Source: Candidatus Marimicrobium litorale
GTDB taxonomy: Bacteria > Pseudomonadota > Gammaproteobacteria > Pseudomonadales > Halieaceae
Reading direction: 5' to 3'
DNA length: 64,000 nt
NCBI RefSeq assembly: GCF_026262645.1
Contig: NZ_SHNO01000001.1
Span: 1,426,001 to 1,490,000, forward strand
Notes under the pieces: generated by a model
What the model saw: the letters and a program-made list of their open reading frames with translations, nothing else
What the model was told of the DNA's origin: nothing
The model's database searches: none
Program-made: the position numbers and the translations under genes
In this document: in pieces, positions 37,096 to 45,622 of the stretch
Position numbering within the stretch: the stretch's first letter is position 1
How the letters are laid out: each line of letters begins with the position of its first letter

Positions 37096-40000
37096 TCAGG
37101 AGTCGGTAAGAATCCTGCCCTGATCGACCATGGCGTTGAGAATGCTCGTCGCGTCAGCGCTCGCGTCAAGACCAAGAGCGGCCTCCAGCGCCGTTTCAGT
37201 GACACCGTCCAGATTGACAATCTGGTCTACGCTGCCCGCGCCGGCATTACTCACCACAACCTGAGCCTCACCTGAATCAAAATTCAACGACAGCTCGCCA
37301 CCGCCCACAAGTAAGTCACCAATATCCAGTGCATCAAGCGCAACGTCGAAATCTTCTACCGTATCCGTATTGCTCGGCGAGTTTGTTGTCAGGGTAATAT
37401 CTGTGATATCCGCATGCGCGCCCTCCCGGGTCTGAAACTCGAGCCTGTAGGTACCATCAAGACCAAGACCGCTAAGATCATCCGAGAGATTCAGCACGAC
37501 GTCACCGTTCACCACACCCGCCGAGTCATCGTCGTAAGTCTCCCAGGAAGTTACATTGGTGCCGTCATCACTGTTCTCTACACGCCATCGGAACAACGAT
37601 ACGTTACCACCACTGGTATCGTCATCCAGATTTTCAACGCTGGCGGTGAACGTGAACGATACCGACTCGCCCGCACTGACCGAAAAGTCCGCGGATCTCA
37701 CTGTTACGATGTCATTACCGCCATCGTCCGTGGAGTCCAACTGCCCTGTCAAGTCGGGCAGAGCACTCACGACCGCGGACACATTCGTATTTTGCACATC
37801 AGCCAATTCCCAGGTGAACTGCTGCGCCGCCGCAAGTCCCACGAGAGTATCGTCCGCCGACGTGGCCTCTACAATGGTGTAACTGTCGTTGTCTGTTATA
37901 TCAAAGTCAACAGAGCCCGCGCCAACATTGAGCGTTGATTCCTCCGTGCCCTCGACAAACTCATCGTCTACAGCCGTAAGCGTCACATCGAAAGACGTCA
38001 CACCTGCCTCGACCATCACTATCCCGGTGACCGCATCATAGCTAACGCCGGTACCCGACACAGCGGCCGTCACATCACCCGAAACCAGTGCTGACGACGC
38101 CAATCCGAAACTTTGTGTCGCCTGCGGGCCTTCTTCCAGTGTCACAGTGAAAGACTCGCTTGTTGCGCCGGCCTCTGCCAATGCGCCGCTTGCCGCCACA
38201 ATACTTTGCACCAGTACTCGCGGCGCAGCCTGCAAGCTGAGTGTCGCATTGTCGCTGTCGCCATCAGCATCAGTCACAATGTAATCGATGCTCGCGGTTT
38301 CCAGTACATCGACCGTTCCCGTTACGGTATACGTGAAGGAGCCGTCCTCAAGAATTTCAACGTCACCGTACTCTCCCTCCGTGTTTTCCAGCGCAAAGGT
38401 AGCGGTACCACCATCAGTTGCAAACGTATGCGTCTGACCGTCATAGGTTACCGATACAAGAGACAGGGGTGCATCCACCCCGGTATCGTTGTCCAGCACA
38501 TTCCCCACTGCAGGGACGGAATCTAGCGTCTGCAATAGCCCTAACGTTAACGAATCACCATCCTCGACAATAATGACATTGTCATCGTTCGCATCGGTGC
38601 CGCCCTCGTAGGTGTTCGCATCCTCGTCATTAGCAACATCAACGGCAATGGGCTCTAACTCGGAGAGCTCGTCAGAGCCGATGCCTCCGAAACCAATGGC
38701 ATAGGCCTGATCAAAGCCGTTGCTCTCAAGGTATTGAATCCAGTAGCTCTCTTCACCCAGGCCACCAAAACCCGTGTTATTGGTGTCTGTCTCGTCGATA
38801 CCATCTGTGCCCGTTCCGTTATTCTCTGTAGGCTGACCATCGGTGACAAAAATCGCCTTGGTGGCCACGGCCCCGGTTGGAAAATCAGTGCCGTTCACTT
38901 CGGCTACGACCTCTTCCAACGCGGCATCGTAGTCAGTACCTCCGTTAGCACTCAACCCATTTATGGCGGTAAGCGCATCATCCAGATCGGTATACCAATT
39001 GCCGCCATTCAAGCTGCTGGCACCAGAGGAAAAGGTGACAACATACACGGCATTGACAGTCCCCGTATCAAACAGCTCCCCAATGGCGGTTTGGGCGAGT
39101 TCCAATCGACTGGTTCCGTCAAAGTCACCCTCATCGGGTTCATTGCCTGCTTGGTCCCAACCCATACTGCCAGAGACGTCCAGTATCAGTACCACATTGT
39201 CCTTGCCAAGTATTTGGCCAGGTTCAGTAGCCGATGCGTCATCCGCTGCGGCTGTGACACCGGCATCCGTTATAGTTAGTGTCAGGGTTGACGTCGCGTC
39301 ATCACCACCCGCCCCCGTCAACGTAATGGCTATTTCGCCCTGGGCCTCATCAGTGCCTGGCGCGTGCACAAATGGATCGTTCTGCGTGAATACATACGCG
39401 CCTGTAGTTTCATCAATTGTGACCTCCCAGGAACCGTCATCGGCTGTAAAGGTTGTCACGCCAGCACTGGAGCTCTCAGTCGCTGTGCCAAGCCCGGCAT
39501 CGTAAGAAAAACTGACGCTGACAAAGTTATCAAACTCCAGATCTCCGGAATCCATATCGGTAGCAACATCGGCGGCGTCAGTATCCTGTGTTGCCGCAGC
39601 GCCATCTACAGCGACAGGCGTTTCATCAGTAATTGTTGTTGTAACGCTATTAAAGCCTGTGTCAATCTCCGCCTTTTCAAACGAGGGACTCGCTGCATTA
39701 CTAATCACAATATTGTAGGTTTCACCATCATCCACCACGGTGTCATCTAGCGTTGTAACCTGCACAGTTGCACTGGAGACACCGGGATCTGTGCCGGTAA
39801 TCGTCAGTGTCGTGCCATCCAAAGAGACGTAGTCGGTCCCTTCTGTCGCAGATAGCGTAGCACCATCAGTCGTTTCAACATCAACCGTGAAGCTCTGACC
39901 GAGCGTCAGCACAACCGGATCGCCGTTTTCATCGACCAGCGTGACTGTGTAGTCGGTGGTCGTGTCGCCCTCTACGACAGTCGCAGGGCCCTCTAAACGA

Positions 40001-43000
40001 GCGTAAACCGTATCGTTGTCTTCGTCAGCATCATCCGTAATCGTCGTCGTCGCCGCATTGGCATCCGAGGTATAACCGTTAGCCACCGTGCCGACCTTGA
40101 CCACCTCATAATCATCACCGCCATCGGTCACACCCGTGATCGTCGCCGTCAGGTCTTCAGCAGACTCCTTGTACAAATCATCCGTCGCTGTAACAGTGAC
40201 CGAGTCTGTACCCGCCGCCAGCGTCACACTGCTGGGCAGTGGGTATGGCGTAACATCACTGCCATCCGTCAACTCAACATCACCCGTCCAGGACAGGTTA
40301 ACCGTAATATCGGCATCCGCCGGCGCAGTAACTGTATTGCCTGCACTGTCCACCAGCTTGATCGTGAAGACCGCGTCTTCACCCTCTTCAATCGCCGCGT
40401 CATCAACACTGATGACCGCGTAAACCGTATCGTTGTCTTCGTCAGCATCATCCGTAATCGTCGTCGTCGCCGCATTGGCATCCGAGGTATAACCGTTAGC
40501 CACCGTGCCGACCTTGACCACCTCATAATCATCACCGCCATCGGTCACACCCGTGATCGTCGCCGTCAGGTCTTCAGCAGACTCCTTGTACAAATCATCC
40601 GTCGCTGTAACAGTGACCGAGTCTGTACCCGCCGCCAGCGTCACACTGCTGGGCAGTGGGTATGGCGTAACATCACTGCCATCCGTCAACTCAACATCAC
40701 CCGTCCAGGACAGGTTAACCGTAATATCGGCATCCGCCGGCGCAGTAACTGTATTGCCTGCACTGTCCACCAGCTTGATCGTGAAGACCGCGTCTTCACC
40801 CTCTTCAATCGCCGCGTCATCAACACTGATGACCGCGTAAACCGTATCGTTGTCTTCGTCAGCATCATCCGTAATCGTCGAGGTCACATCGTCTGTAGAA
40901 AGAGCAATCGCCTCGTAGAGAGTCTGTGTGACGGTCTGAGCATCAACCAGACCCACGGTGTACGTCTCGGGATCTTCTTTCTCGAAGTCATCAACCAGGT
41001 CGGCACTAAACACCTCGCCAACCTTCACTGTGCCAGCCGTCGTAGTGTAGTCGTCCGTCAACACAGCCGTGCCAGGCGTGAACTCTACATCGACATCAAC
41101 AGCCGCCATAGCGGCCGTCACGTCATTAGCGTCTGGATCAGTCGCGATCACCTTGTAGTACAAGCTTTCCGATTCTTCACCTTCATTTTCCGATCCGTCT
41201 CCAATCACCTCTCCCTTGGAGTTCACCGCTACAACCTGCAGCGTGACCGTAAACGGGGGCCGTATGGCGATAGTCAGCGTCTCAGTGCTCAAATCACCAT
41301 CACCATCGACTACCGTATAGTAAAAAACATCGTCCCCCGTCGCATCGTCATTGGCCGTATAGCTATACGTACCATCTGAATCCAACGTCAACTCACCCTT
41401 ACTACTGATCAGCGGATTAGCCAAGCCGTTTTCCAGATCACCACTCACATAATCGGCCGAGGTCGATGCACCAGACACTTCGGTGATACCGTCAGCGCCT
41501 GCCATATCATTATCGACCACACTACCGTCCACCGTGTTTCCTGCAGCAACATCATCTGTATCCAGCTGTGCTTCCGCGGTATCGTCGATAACAACGGCAT
41601 TGTAGAAGGCTGTCGCGGTATCCCCATCGACATCGGCAACGTCAACGGCTACTTGCAGCGTAATCTGATCATCGGTACTCGTGCCGACCCCATGGTTCAT
41701 AGAATCCAGCAGCGTGGCGGTGACAAACACTTCGTATTCGCCATTTGCGTCCGGACCACTGATACTATCGAAGGTGATTTTAACGACCCCCCCTTCAATG
41801 ACATACATTCCCGGCTGAAAACCCCCATTTTGCGAATCGAAAATCAGCGCGGCCCCACCGGCCTGCACCACATCGTCATTGGTTTCGGGGGCAGCATTAC
41901 CCGAGCTCCCACCATCAAAAAATGCTTGATCAGCTCTTATTTCCAATCGCCCTAACCCATCTTCTGCGACGAGAGTAAAAGAGCCAGATTGACTCGGCAG
42001 CCCATCTGCTGCAGCCAGTGCACCGACAGACAACGCCACAGGTCCGCCCCTTACCGCCGTCGCTGGGAGCTGTGAGGTTCCTGTGCCAGTAGGGAGCAAC
42101 GCCTCATCCAGGATACTTTCACCCAGTTCAATACTTATCTCTCCGGGAGTCGGAGTCGGCGTTGGAGTCGGCGTTGGCGTCGGCGTTGGCGTCGGCGTTG
42201 GCGTCGGCGTTGGAGTCGGCGTCGGCGTCGGCGTCGGCGTCGCATCGATAATTTCCACCACACCGGTACCGTCGGCTACCGTGGCATTGGTAGGATTGGA
42301 CAGATTTACCAGGAAATTCTCTGTCTCTTCCAAAATATCGTCGTCGTTGGTGACCAGTCCAATGTCCTGACTCGTTTCACCGGGCGCGAAAGTAATAGTG
42401 ATGAGACCCGTGACCGGGTCGTAGTCGCCCGGCGCTATTGCCGCATTGGGTTCGACACCATCGCTTGTCTGATACTGCACAGTCACCGTCTCGCTTGAGG
42501 ACTCAGACAGACTGATGGTTAAGGTAGCCGTGTCGCCTTCCACGACAATATCATCGCTGATGGAGAGCGTCGGCAGGACAACGGGAGGGGGTTCCGGCGG
42601 CTGCGGAATCACAACGGTAACGTTAGCCGTGTCCTCCGCCGTGCCATCATCTGAAACAGCGGTATAGGTAAAAATATCTGTACCAAAAAAGCCCGTGTCA
42701 GGTATGTACGTTACGGTATTGTCGTCATTGATTTCCACGCGACCGCTCTGGCCATTGGTCACGGAAACGACCGTGGCACCCAACTGAAAATCATCATTGG
42801 GTAGCACATCGATAGTGACCGGCACATCCACCTCGGTAGTCGCAAAGTCATCTACCGCGTCCAGCGGAATGAAGTTTTCATCTACTGCAAACTCTGCAAC
42901 CGCAGCGGCGCTGCCCTCTATGCCACTGAATTCGGAGTATTCTTCCGTAATACGACTGAGGCGCACATAGCTGTGTCCCTCGCCGTCCAATCCAGAAGCG

Positions 43001-43356
43001 GAGTTCTGTCCGGCATCACCGGCGGCCGTCGCAGGCACCACGTTGCCCAGGTCTTCACCAGCGTCGAGGGCGGTCAATACCTGCTGTACTGTCTCGTCCT
43101 GCAGGGCGCTCTCATCGGCGCCAACCGCAGTCTCCGCCAGCAGGTCGCCGGTAATCGCCATTTCCGTCGCGCCGGAGACACCGAGCGGGGTGCCATCAGC
43201 AAGTGCAAGCTCTACAGATCCACCGTCTGGCGTGACCACGCTCTCACCCTCGCGCAGGGTATCGCCCACTCTTAGCACACGCAGCTCGCCATCGGAGTTG
43301 CGGGCCATAGCCCGACCCGTGATCGCGGTGACTGTTGCGGTAGATTCCTGTGCCAT
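37096..43356 (-). CDS. Giant Lap-type surface adhesin with retention module and VWA domain
   Basis: The 2086-residue protein opens with a LapA-type retention module (TATVTAITGRAMARNSDGEL...LRVGDTLREGE). The LapG cleavage site PATAAG lies at residues 108-113. Then come a cadherin-like domain (AVDDFATTEVDVPVTIDVLPNDD), a Calx-beta-like domain, a (PT)n linker, VCBS/DUF5801-like domains, and two perfectly repeated 139-residue Ig-like units. A von Willebrand A domain follows with MIDAS residues in VVLILDVSGSMG and IFVTDGQPTE. Further Calx-beta-like segments and a C-terminal secretion region ending ILNAMVDQGRILTDS complete it. Classical RTX nonapeptides are sparse. It should be exported by the LapB/LapC/TolC-OmpA system and held in the outer membrane until LapG cuts it. 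The gene lies last in the lapB-lapC-luxR direction after a 203-bp gap. Confidence 0.92.
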   Translation of the reverse strand: MAQESTATVTAITGRAMARNSDGELRVLRVGDTLREGESVVTPDGGSVELALADGTPLGVSGATEMAITGDLLAETAVGADESALQDETVQQVLTALDAGEDLGNVVPATAAGDAGQNSASGLDGEGHSYVRLSRITEEYSEFSGIEGSAAAVAEFAVDENFIPLDAVDDFATTEVDVPVTIDVLPNDDFQLGATVVSVTNGQSGRVEINDDNTVTYIPDTGFFGTDIFTYTAVSDDGTAEDTANVTVVIPQPPEPPPVVLPTLSISDDIVVEGDTATLTISLSESSSETVTVQYQTSDGVEPNAAIAPGDYDPVTGLITITFAPGETSQDIGLVTNDDDILEETENFLVNLSNPTNATVADGTGVVEIIDATPTPTPTPTPTPTPTPTPTPTPTPTPTPTPTPGEISIELGESILDEALLPTGTGTSQLPATAVRGGPVALSVGALAAADGLPSQSGSFTLVAEDGLGRLEIRADQAFFDGGSSGNAAPETNDDVVQAGGAALIFDSQNGGFQPGMYVIEGGVVKITFDSISGPDANGEYEVFVTATLLDSMNHGVGTSTDDQITLQVAVDVADVDGDTATAFYNAVVIDDTAEAQLDTDDVAAGNTVDGSVVDNDMAGADGITEVSGASTSADYVSGDLENGLANPLISSKGELTLDSDGTYSYTANDDATGDDVFYYTVVDGDGDLSTETLTIAIRPPFTVTLQVVAVNSKGEVIGDGSENEGEESESLYYKVIATDPDANDVTAAMAAVDVDVEFTPGTAVLTDDYTTTAGTVKVGEVFSADLVDDFEKEDPETYTVGLVDAQTVTQTLYEAIALSTDDVTSTITDDADEDNDTVYAVISVDDAAIEEGEDAVFTIKLVDSAGNTVTAPADADITVNLSWTGDVELTDGSDVTPYPLPSSVTLAAGTDSVTVTATDDLYKESAEDLTATITGVTDGGDDYEVVKVGTVANGYTSDANAATTTITDDADEDNDTVYAVISVDDAAIEEGEDAVFTIKLVDSAGNTVTAPADADITVNLSWTGDVELTDGSDVTPYPLPSSVTLAAGTDSVTVTATDDLYKESAEDLTATITGVTDGGDDYEVVKVGTVANGYTSDANAATTTITDDADEDNDTVYARLEGPATVVEGDTTTDYTVTLVDENGDPVVLTLGQSFTVDVETTDGATLSATEGTDYVSLDGTTLTITGTDPGVSSATVQVTTLDDTVVDDGETYNIVISNAASPSFEKAEIDTGFNSVTTTITDETPVAVDGAAATQDTDAADVATDMDSGDLEFDNFVSVSFSYDAGLGTATESSSAGVTTFTADDGSWEVTIDETTGAYVFTQNDPFVHAPGTDEAQGEIAITLTGAGGDDATSTLTLTITDAGVTAAADDASATEPGQILGKDNVVLILDVSGSMGWDQAGNEPDEGDFDGTSRLELAQTAIGELFDTGTVNAVYVVTFSSGASSLNGGNWYTDLDDALTAINGLSANGGTDYDAALEEVVAEVNGTDFPTGAVATKAIFVTDGQPTENNGTGTDGIDETDTNNTGFGGLGEESYWIQYLESNGFDQAYAIGFGGIGSDELSELEPIAVDVANDEDANTYEGGTDANDDNVIIVEDGDSLTLGLLQTLDSVPAVGNVLDNDTGVDAPLSLVSVTYDGQTHTFATDGGTATFALENTEGEYGDVEILEDGSFTYTVTGTVDVLETASIDYIVTDADGDSDNATLSLQAAPRVLVQSIVAASGALAEAGATSESFTVTLEEGPQATQSFGLASSALVSGDVTAAVSGTGVSYDAVTGIVMVEAGVTSFDVTLTAVDDEFVEGTEESTLNVGAGSVDFDITDNDSYTIVEATSADDTLVGLAAAQQFTWELADVQNTNVSAVVSALPDLTGQLDSTDDGGNDIVTVRSADFSVSAGESVSFTFTASVENLDDDTSGGNVSLFRWRVENSDDGTNVTSWETYDDDSAGVVNGDVVLNLSDDLSGLGLDGTYRLEFQTREGAHADITDITLTTNSPSNTDTVEDFDVALDALDIGDLLVGGGELSLNFDSGEAQVVVSNAGAGSVDQIVNLDGVTETALEAALGLDASADATSILNAMVDQGRILTDS
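40001..40834 (-). repeat. Perfect tandem duplication of a 417-bp unit in the adhesin gene
   Basis: Unit 1 (40001-40417) and unit 2 (40418-40834) are identical on reading, and the first 45 bases of a third unit follow to about 40880. 417 is divisible by three, so the duplication adds 139 residues in frame: one Ig-like domain starting VYAVISVDDAAIEEGEDAVF. The absence of differences suggests a recent event or gene conversion. Confidence 0.93.
42150..42245. repeat. Hexanucleotide minisatellite coding for a Pro-Thr linker
   Basis: On the plus strand the units GGAGTC, GGCGTT and GGCGTC alternate through this stretch. On the coding strand they give a long uninterrupted (Pro-Thr)n run between the Calx-beta domain and the next adhesin domain. 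Slippage would change the linker length in steps of two residues without a frameshift. Confidence 0.9.
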
Positions 43357-43559
43357 GCCTTTCTCCCAATCCGGATCGGTAACCCGACCCTGTTTGTATA
43401 AAATTACCGGTATAGTGCTGCAATACTATGCCGGCCGACCGGCTCTGGCATTGTACTTTTGGACAGGTAAGGTGGCTGAATTACACAGTGTGACGCAGGT
43501 CACAGTCGGGTCAATGGTGGTCCGCCGGGGTCAGGCGCGTTGCAAACGGACGCCGGGGC
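43357..43559 (-). promoter_or_regulatory. Upstream region of the adhesin gene
   Basis: This 203-bp gap between the LuxR-type gene and the adhesin ATG may hold a separate promoter. A GGAG lies close to the ATG (GAGAAAGGC). No -10 element stands out with confidence. Confidence 0.35.
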
Positions 43560-44189
43560 TCAATTCACCGTATGGTAGGTGGGGACATTGTTCATCTTCA
43601 GCGCCAGTTGTACCCGGTCACGCACCTGCAATTTCTCGAAAATCGCCGATAAGTGCGCTTTGACAGTTCGCTCCGTAATACTCAGGATTTCGGCAATTTC
43701 GCGGTTGCTGGCTCCTCTTGCAACCTGCTCCGCGACCATTAGCTCGCGCGAGGTCAATTCGTTCAGGGGCTGCACCTGCGGCACCTGGGACCCCGCAGCA
43801 CGCGTCGTAAGCGCCAAAAAGCGCTGCAACAAGGCGGGCGGCATCCACAACCCACCGTGCTCCACCACGGTCGCAATTTCCTGCAACTGCTCGGGTGCTG
43901 CCTCTACATGGCAATAACCGACCGCCCCCGCATTGAGGAACGCGTGGGCCTCTCCCTCCGCAGGCACACCAACCATTACGACCACAGGTCGACCCAGAGC
44001 ACAGGCGGCAATCACGCGGGGCATTCTCAACTGCTCTGGCAACTGGGCTGCATCAAGCCAAAGACTGCCTGTGTCGGACAGAACCTGTTCTGTCAGCCGG
44101 GCCATTTTTGCCGCGGCACGGGCTGCAGGGAAAGCCTCACGCCAGCGCTCGCGCAATATGCCCGTGGGCGTAATAAAAACCCGGCTCAT
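43560..44189 (-). CDS. LuxR-type response regulator with degenerate receiver domain
   Basis: The 209-residue protein ends in a LuxR/NarL helix-turn-helix (LNELTSRELMVAEQVARGASNREIAEILSITERTVKAHLSAIFEKLQV). The N-terminal half has receiver-like spacing (VVVMVGVPAEGEAHAFLNAGAVGYCHVEAAPEQL), but the usual phospho-acceptor Asp in a hydrophobic strand is not clear: LWLDAAQLP is the nearest. It may therefore work without phosphorylation. Its ATG overlaps the stop codon of the LapC-like gene (TGATG), so it is co-transcribed with the secretion genes and sits directly upstream of the adhesin, which it probably regulates. Confidence 0.82.
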   Translation of the reverse strand: MSRVFITPTGILRERWREAFPAARAAAKMARLTEQVLSDTGSLWLDAAQLPEQLRMPRVIAACALGRPVVVMVGVPAEGEAHAFLNAGAVGYCHVEAAPEQLQEIATVVEHGGLWMPPALLQRFLALTTRAAGSQVPQVQPLNELTSRELMVAEQVARGASNREIAEILSITERTVKAHLSAIFEKLQVRDRVQLALKMNNVPTYHTVN

Positions 44190-45622
44190 CAGCGCTCCGT
44201 GAGTGCGTATTGCTTGGCGCGAAGAATAGGCTTCATGAGGTAGGCCAGCACGCTTTTCTTGCCGGTCAGTATGTCTACTTCTACGACCATACCGGGAATA
44301 ATGGGTTTGTCTTCCGCCAGGCGGGCCTCGTGGGTACGAACAGTGACTTCGTAGAAAGGCTCGCCCTCCTCATCCATAACCGTGTCCGCGCCGATATGCT
44401 CTACAACGCCCTCCAGTCCGCCATAGACGACGAAATCGTAAGCGGTGAATTTCACCAATGCTTTCTGCCCTGGCATTAAAAAAGCGATATCTCTGGGCCG
44501 GATGCGGGCCTCAAGCAGCAACGTATCATCGGCCGGCACGATCTCAATGATCTCTTTACCAGGAAGGACCACACCACCGATCGTATAGTAATAAAGCTGT
44601 TTTACCGTGCCGTTAACCGGCGAGCGAATCTCCGCGCCTTTGACTCGATCCGATAGTCCCTCCGCAGTTTCCCGCAGGGAATTGATACGCGATAGTGTGT
44701 CCGCCAACTCCTCACGGATTTCGTTGTCAAACTCCACATCTACCGTATCCAGTTTCCGGCGACCCTCCTGTATAGCAGACTCAAGACGGTTAATCTGCGC
44801 CGCCGCCTGCTTGCGCTCACCGGAGAGCTGATTCTCTTCTCGCTCCAGTCGCAGTATTTCGACCTCGGATACCGCCCCCGAATCGACCATTGGTCGAGTC
44901 ATACGCAACTCCTGACTCGTCAACTCCAAAGAGCGAGCCGCCTGCGCCTCACGCGCAATGGCCTCGACCAGTTCCTCATCACGCTGTTCAAGCTGACGCT
45001 GCGCAATTTTTTGCGCCAGATCCAGCTCCGAACGTCGCGTGGTAAACAGCGCCATTTCCTCTGCAACAATATTGGGCACGGTCACCAAGAGTTCGGCGTC
45101 GGGCGCGAAGTCTGTATCCTCCACGAGCGCGCGCAACCGCGCAGCTTTGACTGAAAGCGCCTGGAACTCAGCCCGGTTTTCGCGGAAGGTGGACTGGGAG
45201 CGTGTTTGATCGAGACGAAGCAGTAGCTCACCTTGCTTAACCATGTCTCCCTCACGCACCAGAATCTTCGTGATAACACCCCCATCAAGGGACTGAATCA
45301 CCTGCACCTGTCGCGACGGTATGACCTTTCCCTGACCTTTTGTCACTTCATCAATCTCTGCCAGAGCCGACCAGATCACCAGCAGCACAACAGCAATCGC
45401 CACCGCATAAAGAATCTTGCGCGCCCGCAGCGGGTATTGCTCTACGAAGGCGCGGTGAACGTCCTGCTGCCAGTCATCCGGGGTCTCAGTATCATCGGGT
45501 ATCCAGGGTGCAAAAAGGACATCCACCAGCTGTCGATGCCAAGACACAGAACGCTGCTCCTGTGCCGGTGGCGTCGCGACCCCGGCCTCGCCGGGCATTC
45601 GTCCCTGCGACTCAGCACTCAT
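44189..45622 (-). CDS. lapC: LapC-like HlyD-family type I secretion adaptor
   Basis: The 477-residue protein has a cytoplasmic N-terminus, one transmembrane helix (about residues 73-92: KILYAVAIAVVLLVIWSAL) and a periplasmic part. It contains GKVIPSRQVQVIQSLDGGVITKILVREGDMVKQGELLLRLDQT, the lipoyl half typical of type I secretion adaptors, a long coiled coil (about 150-310) and the second half EIRSPVNGTVKQLYYYTIGGVVLPGKEI. It links the LapB-like ABC transporter to the outer-membrane channel. Its start overlaps the lapB-like stop by four bases (ATGA), and its stop overlaps the LuxR gene start. Confidence 0.9.
   Translation of the reverse strand: MSAESQGRMPGEAGVATPPAQEQRSVSWHRQLVDVLFAPWIPDDTETPDDWQQDVHRAFVEQYPLRARKILYAVAIAVVLLVIWSALAEIDEVTKGQGKVIPSRQVQVIQSLDGGVITKILVREGDMVKQGELLLRLDQTRSQSTFRENRAEFQALSVKAARLRALVEDTDFAPDAELLVTVPNIVAEEMALFTTRRSELDLAQKIAQRQLEQRDEELVEAIAREAQAARSLELTSQELRMTRPMVDSGAVSEVEILRLEREENQLSGERKQAAAQINRLESAIQEGRRKLDTVDVEFDNEIREELADTLSRINSLRETAEGLSDRVKGAEIRSPVNGTVKQLYYYTIGGVVLPGKEIIEIVPADDTLLLEARIRPRDIAFLMPGQKALVKFTAYDFVVYGGLEGVVEHIGADTVMDEEGEPFYEVTVRTHEARLAEDKPIIPGMVVEVDILTGKKSVLAYLMKPILRAKQYALTER

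Noticed and set aside
40136-40840. Two identical 95-residue plus-strand frames inside the adhesin gene
   Set aside because: They are the opposite strand of the 417-bp duplication; their identity reflects the repeat and not a duplicated gene.
40001-40880. Possible CRISPR-like repeat array
   Set aside because: The unit is 417 bp, contiguous and in frame in a large gene; there are no spacers and no cas genes.
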